DNA of 9,907 bases, taken from assembly GCA_017990865.1 (NCBI GenBank), contig JAGNNB010000081.1, positions 1-9,907 of the forward strand. The letters are read 5' to 3'. Below are positions 1 to 5,781 of this stretch, piece by piece. The translations under genes and the position numbers were made by a program. How positions within the stretch are numbered: the stretch's first letter is position 1; every line of letters starts with the position of its first letter. The DNA comes from Lysobacteraceae bacterium (GTDB taxonomy: Bacteria; Pseudomonadota; Gammaproteobacteria; Xanthomonadales; Xanthomonadaceae). The notes beneath the pieces were generated by a model, which made no database searches, was not told the origin of the DNA, and saw nothing but the letters and a program-made list of their open reading frames with translations.

Positions 1-77
1 ACCCGGCGCCGCCTCAAGATCTACCTTGATCTATCCCCGGGAACGGCGCAACCCGGATAAGATGCGCATCCTTGCTT

Positions 78-109
78 TTTTTGCAGTAAACCAAGTACGG
101 GGTGCGCCG
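78..109 (+). repeat. 32-bp direct repeat, copy 1
   Basis: This copy runs from TTTTTGCAGTAAACC to GGGGTGCGCCG. It matches the copy at 149-180 at 31 of 32 positions; the one difference is T here and C there in the middle (AGTAC versus AGCAC). Weaker similarity extends leftwards in both copies (TAAG, then GATGC, then a T-rich run), giving a unit of about 45 bp. The start-to-start distance is 71 bp. The function is unknown. It could be a dispersed intergenic repeat family or paired regulator sites. Confidence 0.85.
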
Positions 110-148
110 ATGTCAACCCAATCGTTCGGCGCGCGTTAAGGATGCCGC

Positions 149-180
149 TTTTTGCAGTAAACCAAGCACGGGGTGCGCCG
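149..180 (+). repeat. 32-bp direct repeat, copy 2
   Basis: This is the second copy of the repeat at 78-109, in the same orientation, with one substitution. The preceding bases (TTAAGGATGCCGC) resemble those before copy 1 but are shorter by several bases, because copy 1 contains the extra half of a GATGCGCATC palindrome. No third good copy was found by eye elsewhere in the window. Confidence 0.85.
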
Positions 181-260
181 GCTGGCCGTCAGAATTGCCT
201 CGGATAGGCATGCTTGGGGCTGTCGTTCGACCGCAAGTTCACGGGACCGACATCCGGTTT

Positions 261-276
261 TGTGATCGCGATCAAG
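261..276 (+). promoter_or_regulatory. Candidate CRP/Clp-type binding site
   Basis: The sequence TGTGA-TCGCGA-TCAAG has a perfect left half and 3 of 5 matches in the right half of the CRP-family consensus TGTGA-N6-TCACA. Its core TGATCGCGATCA (263-274) is a perfect 12-bp palindrome. It lies about 130 bp upstream of the chosen protease start. Clp, the CRP-like regulator of Xanthomonas and Lysobacter, is known to control extracellular enzymes including proteases. Occupancy at this site is inference. Confidence 0.35.
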
Positions 277-406
277 CTCTGCCTGCCCGCCCTGTCCCAA
301 ACCTAGCCAAAAGAGCAGCATCCGCATGATGTGGTTTGCTATTGCTTGGGCTTATCCTAGTCCACTAGCTCCGGGCGCCGGGGCGTCGAAGGCGAGAACC
401 CTCCAC

Positions 407-2758
407 ATGCACAAAATCCTTCTCTGTTTGACGGCGGTCGCCGTGATCGGCGGTTGCACCTCCGAATGGGACACGGGCAAGGCCGCCACCGGTATCGCTC
501 GCGATGCCGCCTCCCTTGATGCCAACGGCAAGACGCCTGCGCCATCGGAAGGTCAGCGCGCCTCGGATGCGCGTCTCCCGAATCGCGGGCATTTGATCGC
601 CTATGACCGCACCAAGCCCGCATTCCGCCGCGCCGCGTTCACCTATCACGCCGTCGGCCTGAGCGAAGCGCATGCGCTCGACGCCGCCCATGCCGGCGGT
701 AAGGTCGAGATCGAGACACCGTCGGGCAAGCCGATGTCCTTCGCCTACCAGCGCCATGTGGAGCACGGCGACGGCAACTGGACCTGGGTCGGTCGCACCC
801 GGGACGGATTGGACGCCGTGATCACCTTCGGTCCGGACGCCGTGGTTGGCCGCATCGCGCAGGCGAACACCGAATCGCTGCAACTGACGTATTCGAACGG
901 CCGCACGTGGTTGGTCGAAGCCGATCCGAGCAAGCTGCGCCATCCGGGGAGCCGCCTGGCGCTCGACCACGACGTCGCGGTCGTCCCGAGGGCGGCCCTC
1001 GATGCGCTGCGTAACCAACGCAACGCCAACGCCGCCGCGAAAGGCGCGGTCGCCGCCAATAACATCGTCGCCGCCGCTACCGGCCCCACCAATACGATCG
1101 ACGTGGTCCTCGGCTACACGCCCGGCCTGGTCGCGCAAAACGGCGGCTCCGCCAGCGCCGTCGTCACGCTGTTGACCAACCGCATCGAACTGACCAACCA
1201 GGCACTCGCCGTCAGCCTCGTGAATCCGCGCGTGCGCTTGGTGCATACCTTGCAGGTGAATTACACCGACACCACCACCAACAGCTCGGCGCTGGATTCG
1301 CTCACCGGGCAAACCTGCACCCCGACGGCCTGCAACCCCATTACCGTACCGGCCGAATTGGTACCGTTGCGCACTGCGCGCGATCAGTACGGCGGCGACA
1401 TCGTGTCGCTGGTGCGGCCGCTCAAGGAACCGGAACATAACGGCTGCGGTATCGCTTGGTTGCTCGGTCCGAACAACACGACCATCGACAGCACCGACGC
1501 GCCTTTCGCCTACTCGGTCGTCAGCAACGGCAGCGACGTGCGCGAAAGCGACGGTTTCACCTACTCCTGCCCGACGGAAACGCTCGCCCACGAAATGGCC
1601 CACAACATGGGTCAGCAGCACAACGTCGAAGACAGCGGCGGCGATGCCGGCACGCATCCGTATTCCTACGGCTTCCGCGAAACCGCAACGAACGGTTTCT
1701 ACACCATCATGGCCTACCCGCTGGCCAGCAGCAGCCAGTTCGGTATCGCGTACTTCGGCAACCCGAACGTGAACTACGCGACGAGCCGCCCGACCGGTTC
1801 GGCCAGCGCCGACAACGCGCGCAGCATGAACCAATCGATGCTGTTGGTATCGCAGTTCCGTAACGCCGTGGTGCCGTTCTCGAAACGCGCGCGCAACGAT
1901 TTCAACGGCGACGGCAAGAGCGATATCGCGCTGTGGAACGCCTCGCTGTCGTATCTGGGCTACTGGATCATGAACGGGTCGGTGTACACGGGTTCGTCCG
2001 GCTTCGGCGTGAACGCCGGTCAGGAGCCGGTGGTCGCTGGGTTCCCGGCGGCGATTCCGCAAAGCGCGCTGCTGACGCGGAACACCTCCACGCGGACCTT
2101 GTTCAGCTACATCTGGAACGGGTCGACCCACGGCATCAACACGGTCGGCGGTTACGGCGACGGGTGGGTGGTCGTCGGTCAAGGCGATGTCAACGGCGAC
2201 GGCAAGGACGACCTGCTGTGGCGCTTCCCGGCCAACGGCTTGTTCGCATACTGGTTGATGGACGGCCCGGTGTATCTGGGCGGTCAGACGTATTCGCCGC
2301 CGAGCTACTACAACGTGTCGGCGATCGCGGACTTCAACGGCGACGGCAAGATCGACTTGTTGTGGAACGACACGATCGGCCGCAACGCCAGCATTTGGTT
2401 GAGCACGGGCAACGGGTTCGATGCGCGTTTGATCGGTAATTACGGGACGACCTGGAACATGGTGGGTGCCGCGGACGTGACCGGCGACGGCAAGGCGGAC
2501 ATTTTGTTGCGCGACAACGCGAATGTGTACCTCGCCTACTGGAAGATGGACGGCGCGACGTATCAAGGCGGCTCGGCGTTCGGTTTGGCGTCGGATCGTC
2601 AGTTGTTGACGACGGGCGACTTCGACGGGGACGGGATCGAAGACGTGGTGGTGACGCGCGCCGGCGACCGCAGCTTGTGGTTGTGGCGCAGCAACGGCAC
2701 CAGCTTCACGGAGTCGAGCATCGGGCAGTACGGCGCCGGATGGACCGTGGTGAAGTAA
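407..2758 (+). CDS. Secreted lipoprotein zinc metalloprotease (reprolysin-like metzincin) with six FG-GAP/VCBS-type repeats
   Basis: This is a predicted 783-residue surface or secreted protease. I chose the ATG at 407 over the in-frame ATG at 326 because it begins a lipoprotein signal peptide: MHK, a hydrophobic stretch, then IGGC with lipid-modified Cys17. Thr at +2 suggests outer-membrane sorting. Residues about 24-225 look like a propeptide and contain the WTWVGR motif seen in this protease type. The catalytic domain (about 228-490) has the metzincin zinc motif HEMAHNMGQQH (His395, Glu396, His399, His405) and a Met-turn TIMAY with Met435. Cys304, Cys309, Cys347 and Cys388 could form disulfides. 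Residues 498-783 form six repeats of about 48 residues. Five carry a calcium-type DxxGDGxxD motif (starting at residues 498, 594, 642, 690 and 738); the repeat near residue 545 has lost it. Only a weak GCGAG ribosome site precedes the start. The gene ends 20 bp before a strong hairpin. The substrate is unknown. The fold assignment is firm; the exact subfamily (M12B-like) is less so. Confidence 0.9.
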   Translation: MHKILLCLTAVAVIGGCTSEWDTGKAATGIARDAASLDANGKTPAPSEGQRASDARLPNRGHLIAYDRTKPAFRRAAFTYHAVGLSEAHALDAAHAGGKVEIETPSGKPMSFAYQRHVEHGDGNWTWVGRTRDGLDAVITFGPDAVVGRIAQANTESLQLTYSNGRTWLVEADPSKLRHPGSRLALDHDVAVVPRAALDALRNQRNANAAAKGAVAANNIVAAATGPTNTIDVVLGYTPGLVAQNGGSASAVVTLLTNRIELTNQALAVSLVNPRVRLVHTLQVNYTDTTTNSSALDSLTGQTCTPTACNPITVPAELVPLRTARDQYGGDIVSLVRPLKEPEHNGCGIAWLLGPNNTTIDSTDAPFAYSVVSNGSDVRESDGFTYSCPTETLAHEMAHNMGQQHNVEDSGGDAGTHPYSYGFRETATNGFYTIMAYPLASSSQFGIAYFGNPNVNYATSRPTGSASADNARSMNQSMLLVSQFRNAVVPFSKRARNDFNGDGKSDIALWNASLSYLGYWIMNGSVYTGSSGFGVNAGQEPVVAGFPAAIPQSALLTRNTSTRTLFSYIWNGSTHGINTVGGYGDGWVVVGQGDVNGDGKDDLLWRFPANGLFAYWLMDGPVYLGGQTYSPPSYYNVSAIADFNGDGKIDLLWNDTIGRNASIWLSTGNGFDARLIGNYGTTWNMVGAADVTGDGKADILLRDNANVYLAYWKMDGATYQGGSAFGLASDRQLLTTGDFDGDGIEDVVVTRAGDRSLWLWRSNGTSFTESSIGQYGAGWTVVK
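1898..2755 (+). repeat. Six-blade protein repeat array inside the metalloprotease
   Basis: This segment encodes six units of 46-49 residues starting at protein residues 498, 545, 594, 642, 690 and 738. They alternate in type. Units 1, 3 and 5 contain a YWxMxGxxYxG core. Units 2, 4 and 6 contain a tryptophan followed by a GxYGxxWxxV ending. The array is therefore three copies of a two-blade module of about 96 residues. All units except the second begin with the DxxGDGxxD calcium-loop motif. Such arrays usually fold as beta-propeller blades and mediate binding. Confidence 0.8.
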
Positions 2759-2778
2759 CGCGCGATTGCGAAGAGACG

Positions 2779-2813
2779 AACGAAAAGGCCGGCGGATCGC
2801 CGGCCTTTTCGTT
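2779..2813 (+). terminator. Rho-independent terminator after the metalloprotease
   Basis: A perfect 15-bp inverted repeat (AACGAAAAGGCCGGC / GCCGGCCTTTTCGTT) surrounds a 5-base loop, GGATC. The stem has a GC-rich top, and the A-tract/T-tract lies at its base, so the hairpin could act on either strand. It begins 20 bp after the protease stop codon. It separates the protease from the methyltransferase gene downstream. Confidence 0.85.
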
Positions 2814-3010
2814 TCTGCGCGGCGATACCGGTGCGTCGGGCTTCGCGCGAATATCGACGCGTGGGGTCGATGCATTGGGGGCGACGCATCGGGTCGATCC
2901 GACGTCGCGCACCCCGAAACCCACCGCTTCGCGGCATGCAGACCCCGCGCGCGAAGCTCGCAAGCGTGCACGGCATAAGCGCTACGAGCGCCGACCGCAA
3001 CGCTCGTTTT

Positions 3011-3039
3011 TTGACGCACCCCGGCCTCTCTGGCAGTAT
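3011..3039 (+). promoter_or_regulatory. Candidate sigma-70-type promoter for the methyltransferase
   Basis: A good -35 box, TTGACG (3011-3016), is followed after 17 bp by a weak -10, CAGTAT (3034-3039). A run of T bases precedes the -35 box. This would give a 5' leader of roughly 35-40 bases before the ATG at 3085. The weak -10 makes this tentative. A promoter is expected here because the preceding gene ends at a strong terminator. Confidence 0.35.
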
Positions 3040-3084
3040 CCCCGGCTCGGCATACGGCCGGCAAATACATCGAACGATCACGCT

Positions 3085-3858
3085 ATGTACAATTTCGACC
3101 TGATAGACGGCTCCATCAAGCAGTATCACGGCTCCGCTGTCGAGCAGGTGGTTTCCCCGAACGATCTGATGTTCAACCAGTGGTATTTCGAGGTCGGCCG
3201 AAGCGCGATCGAAGTGATCGTCAACGCGATGATGTCGAGCTACGTCAATAAAGTGCACCGCGTCCTCGATCTGCCTTGCGGGCATGGTCGGGTGTTGCGC
3301 CATCTGGTGAAGATGTTTCCGCACGCGGAATTCCACGCTTGCGACCTCGATGCCGACGGCGTCGAATTCTGCGCCAAAACCTTCGGCGCGATCCCGCGCC
3401 ATTCGAGCCCGGAGCTGACCGACGTCGACTTCGGTACGGAATTCGACCTGATTTGGGTCGGTTCGCTGTTCACGCACGTGGGCGAAGAACAAACCGCTCG
3501 CTGGCTGGCGCATCTCGCGAAGTTTCTATCGCCCTGCGGCATCATCGTCGCCACCATGCACGGCCGTTGGAGCGAACACGTGAACGCTCGTTCGCCGTAT
3601 ATCGGCGCGGATCGCTGGGAAACGGTGATGGAAGGGTATCGTTCGCGTGGCTATGGTTATGCCGATTACGTGACCGAGGAATCCAGCCAATGGGTGCCCG
3701 GCAATTACGGCATTTCCATCGCGCGTGCAGGCGTGATGGTCGAAATGATCGAACGCATCGATGGCGTGCGATTGTTTTCCTACTCCGAACGCGCATGGGC
3801 CGATCATCAGGATGTGATCGTTTACGGCAAACCCGCCTTCGACACCGCATGGGACTGA
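3085..3858 (+). CDS. Class I SAM-dependent methyltransferase
   Basis: This is a predicted 257-residue cytoplasmic methyltransferase of unknown acceptor. Motif I, which binds S-adenosylmethionine, is VLDLPCGHGR (residues 60-69). The second strand ends in the acidic motif HACDLD with Asp87, and the motif IV region is FDLIWVGSLFTHV (120-132). It lacks a signal peptide and membrane segments. The ATG at 3085 gives a normal family length. The frame is open further upstream, but that part crosses the terminator and is not protein-like. No clear Shine-Dalgarno precedes the start. The domain order, the FDLxxxxSxFxHx motif and a late W-P-Y segment (SQWVPGNY, 202-208) resemble the methyltransferase at 5782-6627, so the two look like distant paralogues. 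It is followed after 34 bp by the lipoprotein gene and may share its transcript. Action on a sugar or glycan is inference from the nearby polysaccharide genes. Confidence 0.85.
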   Translation: MYNFDLIDGSIKQYHGSAVEQVVSPNDLMFNQWYFEVGRSAIEVIVNAMMSSYVNKVHRVLDLPCGHGRVLRHLVKMFPHAEFHACDLDADGVEFCAKTFGAIPRHSSPELTDVDFGTEFDLIWVGSLFTHVGEEQTARWLAHLAKFLSPCGIIVATMHGRWSEHVNARSPYIGADRWETVMEGYRSRGYGYADYVTEESSQWVPGNYGISIARAGVMVEMIERIDGVRLFSYSERAWADHQDVIVYGKPAFDTAWD

Positions 3859-3880
3859 CCGTTTCGAACGTCTTTTCGTT

Positions 3881-3884
3881 GGAG
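3881..3884 (+). promoter_or_regulatory. Ribosome binding site deciding the TTG start
   Basis: GGAG lies 8 bp before the TTG at 3893. No ATG or GTG in this frame sits at a suitable distance, and TTG initiation yields a complete lipoprotein signal peptide. The site therefore supports the rare start codon. Confidence 0.7.
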
Positions 3885-3892
3885 AACTTCAC

Positions 3893-4510
3893 TTGAACAA
3901 AACATTCTTCTTATTGCCGCTGGGCGCATTGGCGCTCGTCTTGTGCGCCGGTTGCACCGAGCCGACGCCCGAATCCTCCACCCCCGCGACCGATACGGCT
4001 GCGCAGACGGCTCCGCCCGCGACCGAGCCGACGGCCGAGCCCGCTCCGTCCCCCGCTCCGCAGGCGACGTCCACCAAACCGGCCGACCCTATCGCGCAGG
4101 CGGATCTGCGCGCCGGTTTGGATGCTATGACCCCGCGAATCGTCGCGACGGTGGACGCCTATCAGAAAATCGCTGCGCGCGAAGACGCGCGCTTGACGAT
4201 GCATCCCGATGCCGACAAAAACGCGGTCGTCGAATTCGACGTCGACGGTCTTCGTTCGTTGACGCTGTCGCCGTACATGGGCGATTTCTCCAGCGTGCCG
4301 GATTGCGAGGGCAATCCCGATGCGGGCGTCGCGCAAATGCGATGGAGCTTGGACGGCGGCGTAGCCGAAGCGGCCACCGTGGACCGCCACTACGCTTCGA
4401 CCATCGCGATCGAATTCAAGGGCGCGAAACGGCTGAAAGTCGAAGTCGACAAAGGCAACAACGTGCATTGGTGCGACTGGCTGGGCCTCGGCATCGCGAA
4501 CGTGCAATAA
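3893..4510 (+). CDS. Small lipoprotein with a possible NPCBM-like C-terminal domain
   Basis: This is a predicted 205-residue envelope lipoprotein. The start is a TTG at 3893, supported by GGAG at 3881-3884 with 8-bp spacing and by the signal peptide it opens: MNK, a hydrophobic core and the lipobox LCAGC, with lipid-modified Cys21. Thr at +2 suggests the outer membrane. Residues 22-66 are a flexible linker rich in Pro, Thr and Ala. Residues about 68-105 look helical. Residues 112-205 contain alternating beta-like strands and end with GAKRLKVEVDKGNN followed by CDWLGLGIANV. That ending resembles the closing pattern of NPCBM/galactose-binding-like domains (a GAKxLxL strand, then a DWxxxxL ending). 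Cys138 and Cys194 could form a disulfide. The carbohydrate-binding assignment is an eye-level match only; otherwise it is a hypothetical lipoprotein. It may be cotranscribed with the methyltransferase 34 bp upstream. Confidence 0.8.
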   Translation: MNKTFFLLPLGALALVLCAGCTEPTPESSTPATDTAAQTAPPATEPTAEPAPSPAPQATSTKPADPIAQADLRAGLDAMTPRIVATVDAYQKIAAREDARLTMHPDADKNAVVEFDVDGLRSLTLSPYMGDFSSVPDCEGNPDAGVAQMRWSLDGGVAEAATVDRHYASTIAIEFKGAKRLKVEVDKGNNVHWCDWLGLGIANVQ

Positions 4511-4532
4511 GCCCAGCGCGGGCCGAACGTAA

Positions 4533-4564
4533 CCGCCGAGTCCGGTTCGACCGGACATCGGCGG
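4533..4564. terminator. Hairpin between convergent genes
   Basis: An imperfect inverted repeat: CCGCCGAGTCCGGT pairs with ACCGGA-C-(A)-TCGGCGG around a TCG loop, giving 14 bp with one bulged A. It lies 22 bp after the lipoprotein stop and about 60 bp after the dioxygenase stop on the other strand. No T-tract follows on either strand, so termination activity is uncertain. Its place between convergent genes supports a shared role in ending transcription or protecting 3' ends. Confidence 0.45.
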
Positions 4565-4600
4565 CTGGTACCGCGACCGCGCGAACGCGCCGTCTCTCTA

Positions 4601-4623
4601 CCGCGCTCGCGCCTCGAGCGCGG
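4601..4623 (-). terminator. Hairpin just after the dioxygenase stop
   Basis: A perfect 9-bp inverted repeat (CCGCGCTCG / CGAGCGCGG) with a 5-base loop starts 3 bp beyond the stop codon of the - strand dioxygenase gene. It is very GC-rich and has no T-tract, so it could be a 3'-end stem or a weak terminator rather than a classic one. Confidence 0.35.
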
Positions 4624-4626
4624 ATT

Positions 4627-5778
4627 TCAAGCGCCGAACAACTCGATGCTCGGCAACTGGTTCTGATCGTTGAGCCAACTGTACTCGTAGACGCAGCCGC
4701 CGTTTTCGCGGCAGATCAATCCGCCGTCCGGTGCGGTCGGCTTCAGATGCGCCTTCGGGTACGCCCGATACGACGAATAGTGGGTGACGTACGACTTGCG
4801 GGTCAGCGCCATGTCGCGGATCGCCGTGCCTTCGTGGGACAGATTCCCGTGCCACACGAGCGCATCGCCTTTGCGCGGGCAAAAGACGCGTTTTTCGATG
4901 CCCTTCGCCCGCATCCGCTCCGCGAGGTAGTCGCTCAGCTCGATCGGCGCGCGCGCGCTGTCAGATTCCAACAGAATCGAACCGTCGCCCCAATCGAAGA
5001 ACTCCGAAACCTCGGTGCGGTGCGAGCCGGGGTAATACGCCAGCGGTCCCGAATCAGGATGGATATCCTCGAGCGGGATCCAACTCGCGGCCAGATGCGC
5101 TACCGGCGTTTGGCAACGGACGTACGGATAATCCACGTGGATCGGCTGCTGACTTCCTTTGTAGAACGTCAGCGACTGCATCGCGCAAGGCGCATCGCGA
5201 AACACGTGACGCAGGAACTGAGCGACATGCCTGGTCACGCTCAAGTGCGCAGCCGCGCGCGAGATGGTGTGGATGCTGTTGAATTTCAGCCCGGGCGAAT
5301 TCAGTTCTGCGTCGGTCAGATCGTGCAGGTGCTTCTGCACGCCCGAGGTTTCGACCAGCAGATCGAAATCGAGGAAATGCCTGCGCAGATAGTCGATGTC
5401 GCGCTCGAGCGCGTCGATCAGCCGCGTATCGACGACATTCTCGAACACGATGACGCCGTCTCGGCGCCAACGTTCGAGCGCATCGCGCAGATCGAAACCC
5501 GGGTCTTCCTCCAGGCCGGCGAGATAGGCGTCGATGTCCGCATCCGGCTCGTCGATCCATGGCCTGTCTTCGTACCAATCTTGCTCGCGATAAATCACCC
5601 TCTGCGGAACGGTTTCAGCGGGAATTTCTTCTGCCGAGCCGGTTTCTGCCGTGTTGCCTTCCATCGCACCGGCCGGTGTCGATTCCATTTCGATCGCACC
5701 TGTTTCCACAGGGCTTGCTTCAACAGGGCTTGCTTCGGCAGAGCTGTTTTGAGTCGGGGTTGTTTCCATGGGAGTCAT
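4627..5778 (-). CDS. Phytanoyl-CoA dioxygenase (PhyH) family Fe(II)/2-oxoglutarate oxygenase
   Basis: This is a predicted 383-residue non-haem iron oxygenase, which would hydroxylate an unknown substrate using 2-oxoglutarate and O2. The iron-binding facial triad is visible as HVD (His214, Asp216) and His315 in SHEGT. Arg327 is at the place expected for 2-oxoglutarate binding. The PhyH hallmark GPLAYYPGSHR is at 244-254. Residues 1-60 are an unusual acidic low-complexity tail rich in Glu, Ala, Thr, Ser and Pro, including the tandem ASPVEASPVE. The core starts near residue 62. Two starts are possible. The ATG at 5778 is 3 bp from the preceding methyltransferase stop but has its GAGG only 1 bp away. 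The ATG at 5769 has the same GAGG at 10 bp and would give 380 residues. It is the last gene of the - strand operon. Its place after glycosyltransferase, epimerase and methyltransferase genes suggests modification of a glycan or its lipid or amino substituent, but this is inference. Confidence 0.85.
   Translation of the reverse strand: MTPMETTPTQNSSAEASPVEASPVETGAIEMESTPAGAMEGNTAETGSAEEIPAETVPQRVIYREQDWYEDRPWIDEPDADIDAYLAGLEEDPGFDLRDALERWRRDGVIVFENVVDTRLIDALERDIDYLRRHFLDFDLLVETSGVQKHLHDLTDAELNSPGLKFNSIHTISRAAAHLSVTRHVAQFLRHVFRDAPCAMQSLTFYKGSQQPIHVDYPYVRCQTPVAHLAASWIPLEDIHPDSGPLAYYPGSHRTEVSEFFDWGDGSILLESDSARAPIELSDYLAERMRAKGIEKRVFCPRKGDALVWHGNLSHEGTAIRDMALTRKSYVTHYSSYRAYPKAHLKPTAPDGGLICRENGGCVYEYSWLNDQNQLPSIELFGA
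5708..5737 (-). repeat. 15-bp tandem repeat in the dioxygenase N-terminal tail
   Basis: Two adjacent 15-bp units (5708-5722 and 5723-5737 on the + strand, each ACAGGGCTTGCTTC plus one base) differ only at the last base. They encode the repeated pentapeptide EASPV in the low-complexity tail. The unit is a multiple of three, so gain or loss of copies would keep the frame. The rest of the tail looks like diverged versions of similar short units. Confidence 0.75.
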
Positions 5779-5781
5779 GCC

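Larger units (their letters stand above)
1..406. other. Intergenic / leader region with no supported gene
   Basis: No reading frame in this stretch looks like a protein. The short frames on both strands (up to about 75 codons) have no recognisable motif and run through a repeated DNA segment. A frame open from base 1 to a TAA at 58-60 could be the tail of an upstream gene, but about 19 residues are too few to judge. The region holds a perfect 10-bp palindrome at 61-70 (GATGCGCATC), a 32-bp direct repeat (78-109 and 149-180) and a CRP-like dyad at 261-276. It is therefore most likely the regulatory leader of the metalloprotease gene. I could not place a convincing -35/-10 pair. Confidence 0.5.
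2759..3084. other. Intergenic region between protease and methyltransferase
   Basis: This 326-bp gap has a strong hairpin terminator at 2779-2813 and a candidate promoter at 3011-3039. Between them (about 2814-3010) the sequence is GC-rich with short scattered repeats, for example GGGTCGAT at two positions about 30 bp apart, and no credible gene. The + strand frame of the methyltransferase stays open through this region back into the protease gene. It shows no protein-like character there and lacks a start linked to a ribosome site. Confidence 0.5.

Noticed and set aside
102..329. Short open frames on both strands within the leader (about 75 codons + and 63 codons -)
   Set aside because: They run through the direct repeat, lack ribosome sites and recognisable motifs, and look like chance frames in GC-rich DNA.
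330..358. A possible -10 box (TATCCT at 353-358) near the protease
   Set aside because: No -35 hexamer lies at a suitable distance, so the match is too weak to list as a promoter.
326..406. Upstream ATG at 326 as the metalloprotease start
   Set aside because: It would put 27 extra residues ahead of a complete lipoprotein signal peptide and bury the lipobox. The ATG at 407 gives a proper signal sequence.
2918..3030. Short stretches such as GCGCACCCCG resembling the inverse of the 32-bp repeat
   Set aside because: Similarity is limited to about 10 GC-rich bases and does not extend into the T-rich or AAACC parts of the repeat.
365..3070. A 901-codon open frame on the - strand opposite the metalloprotease
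   Set aside because: It lies antisense to a gene with clear protease motifs and repeats. Its translation is rich in Arg, Val, Ala and His with no motif, as expected for the antisense of a GC-rich gene.
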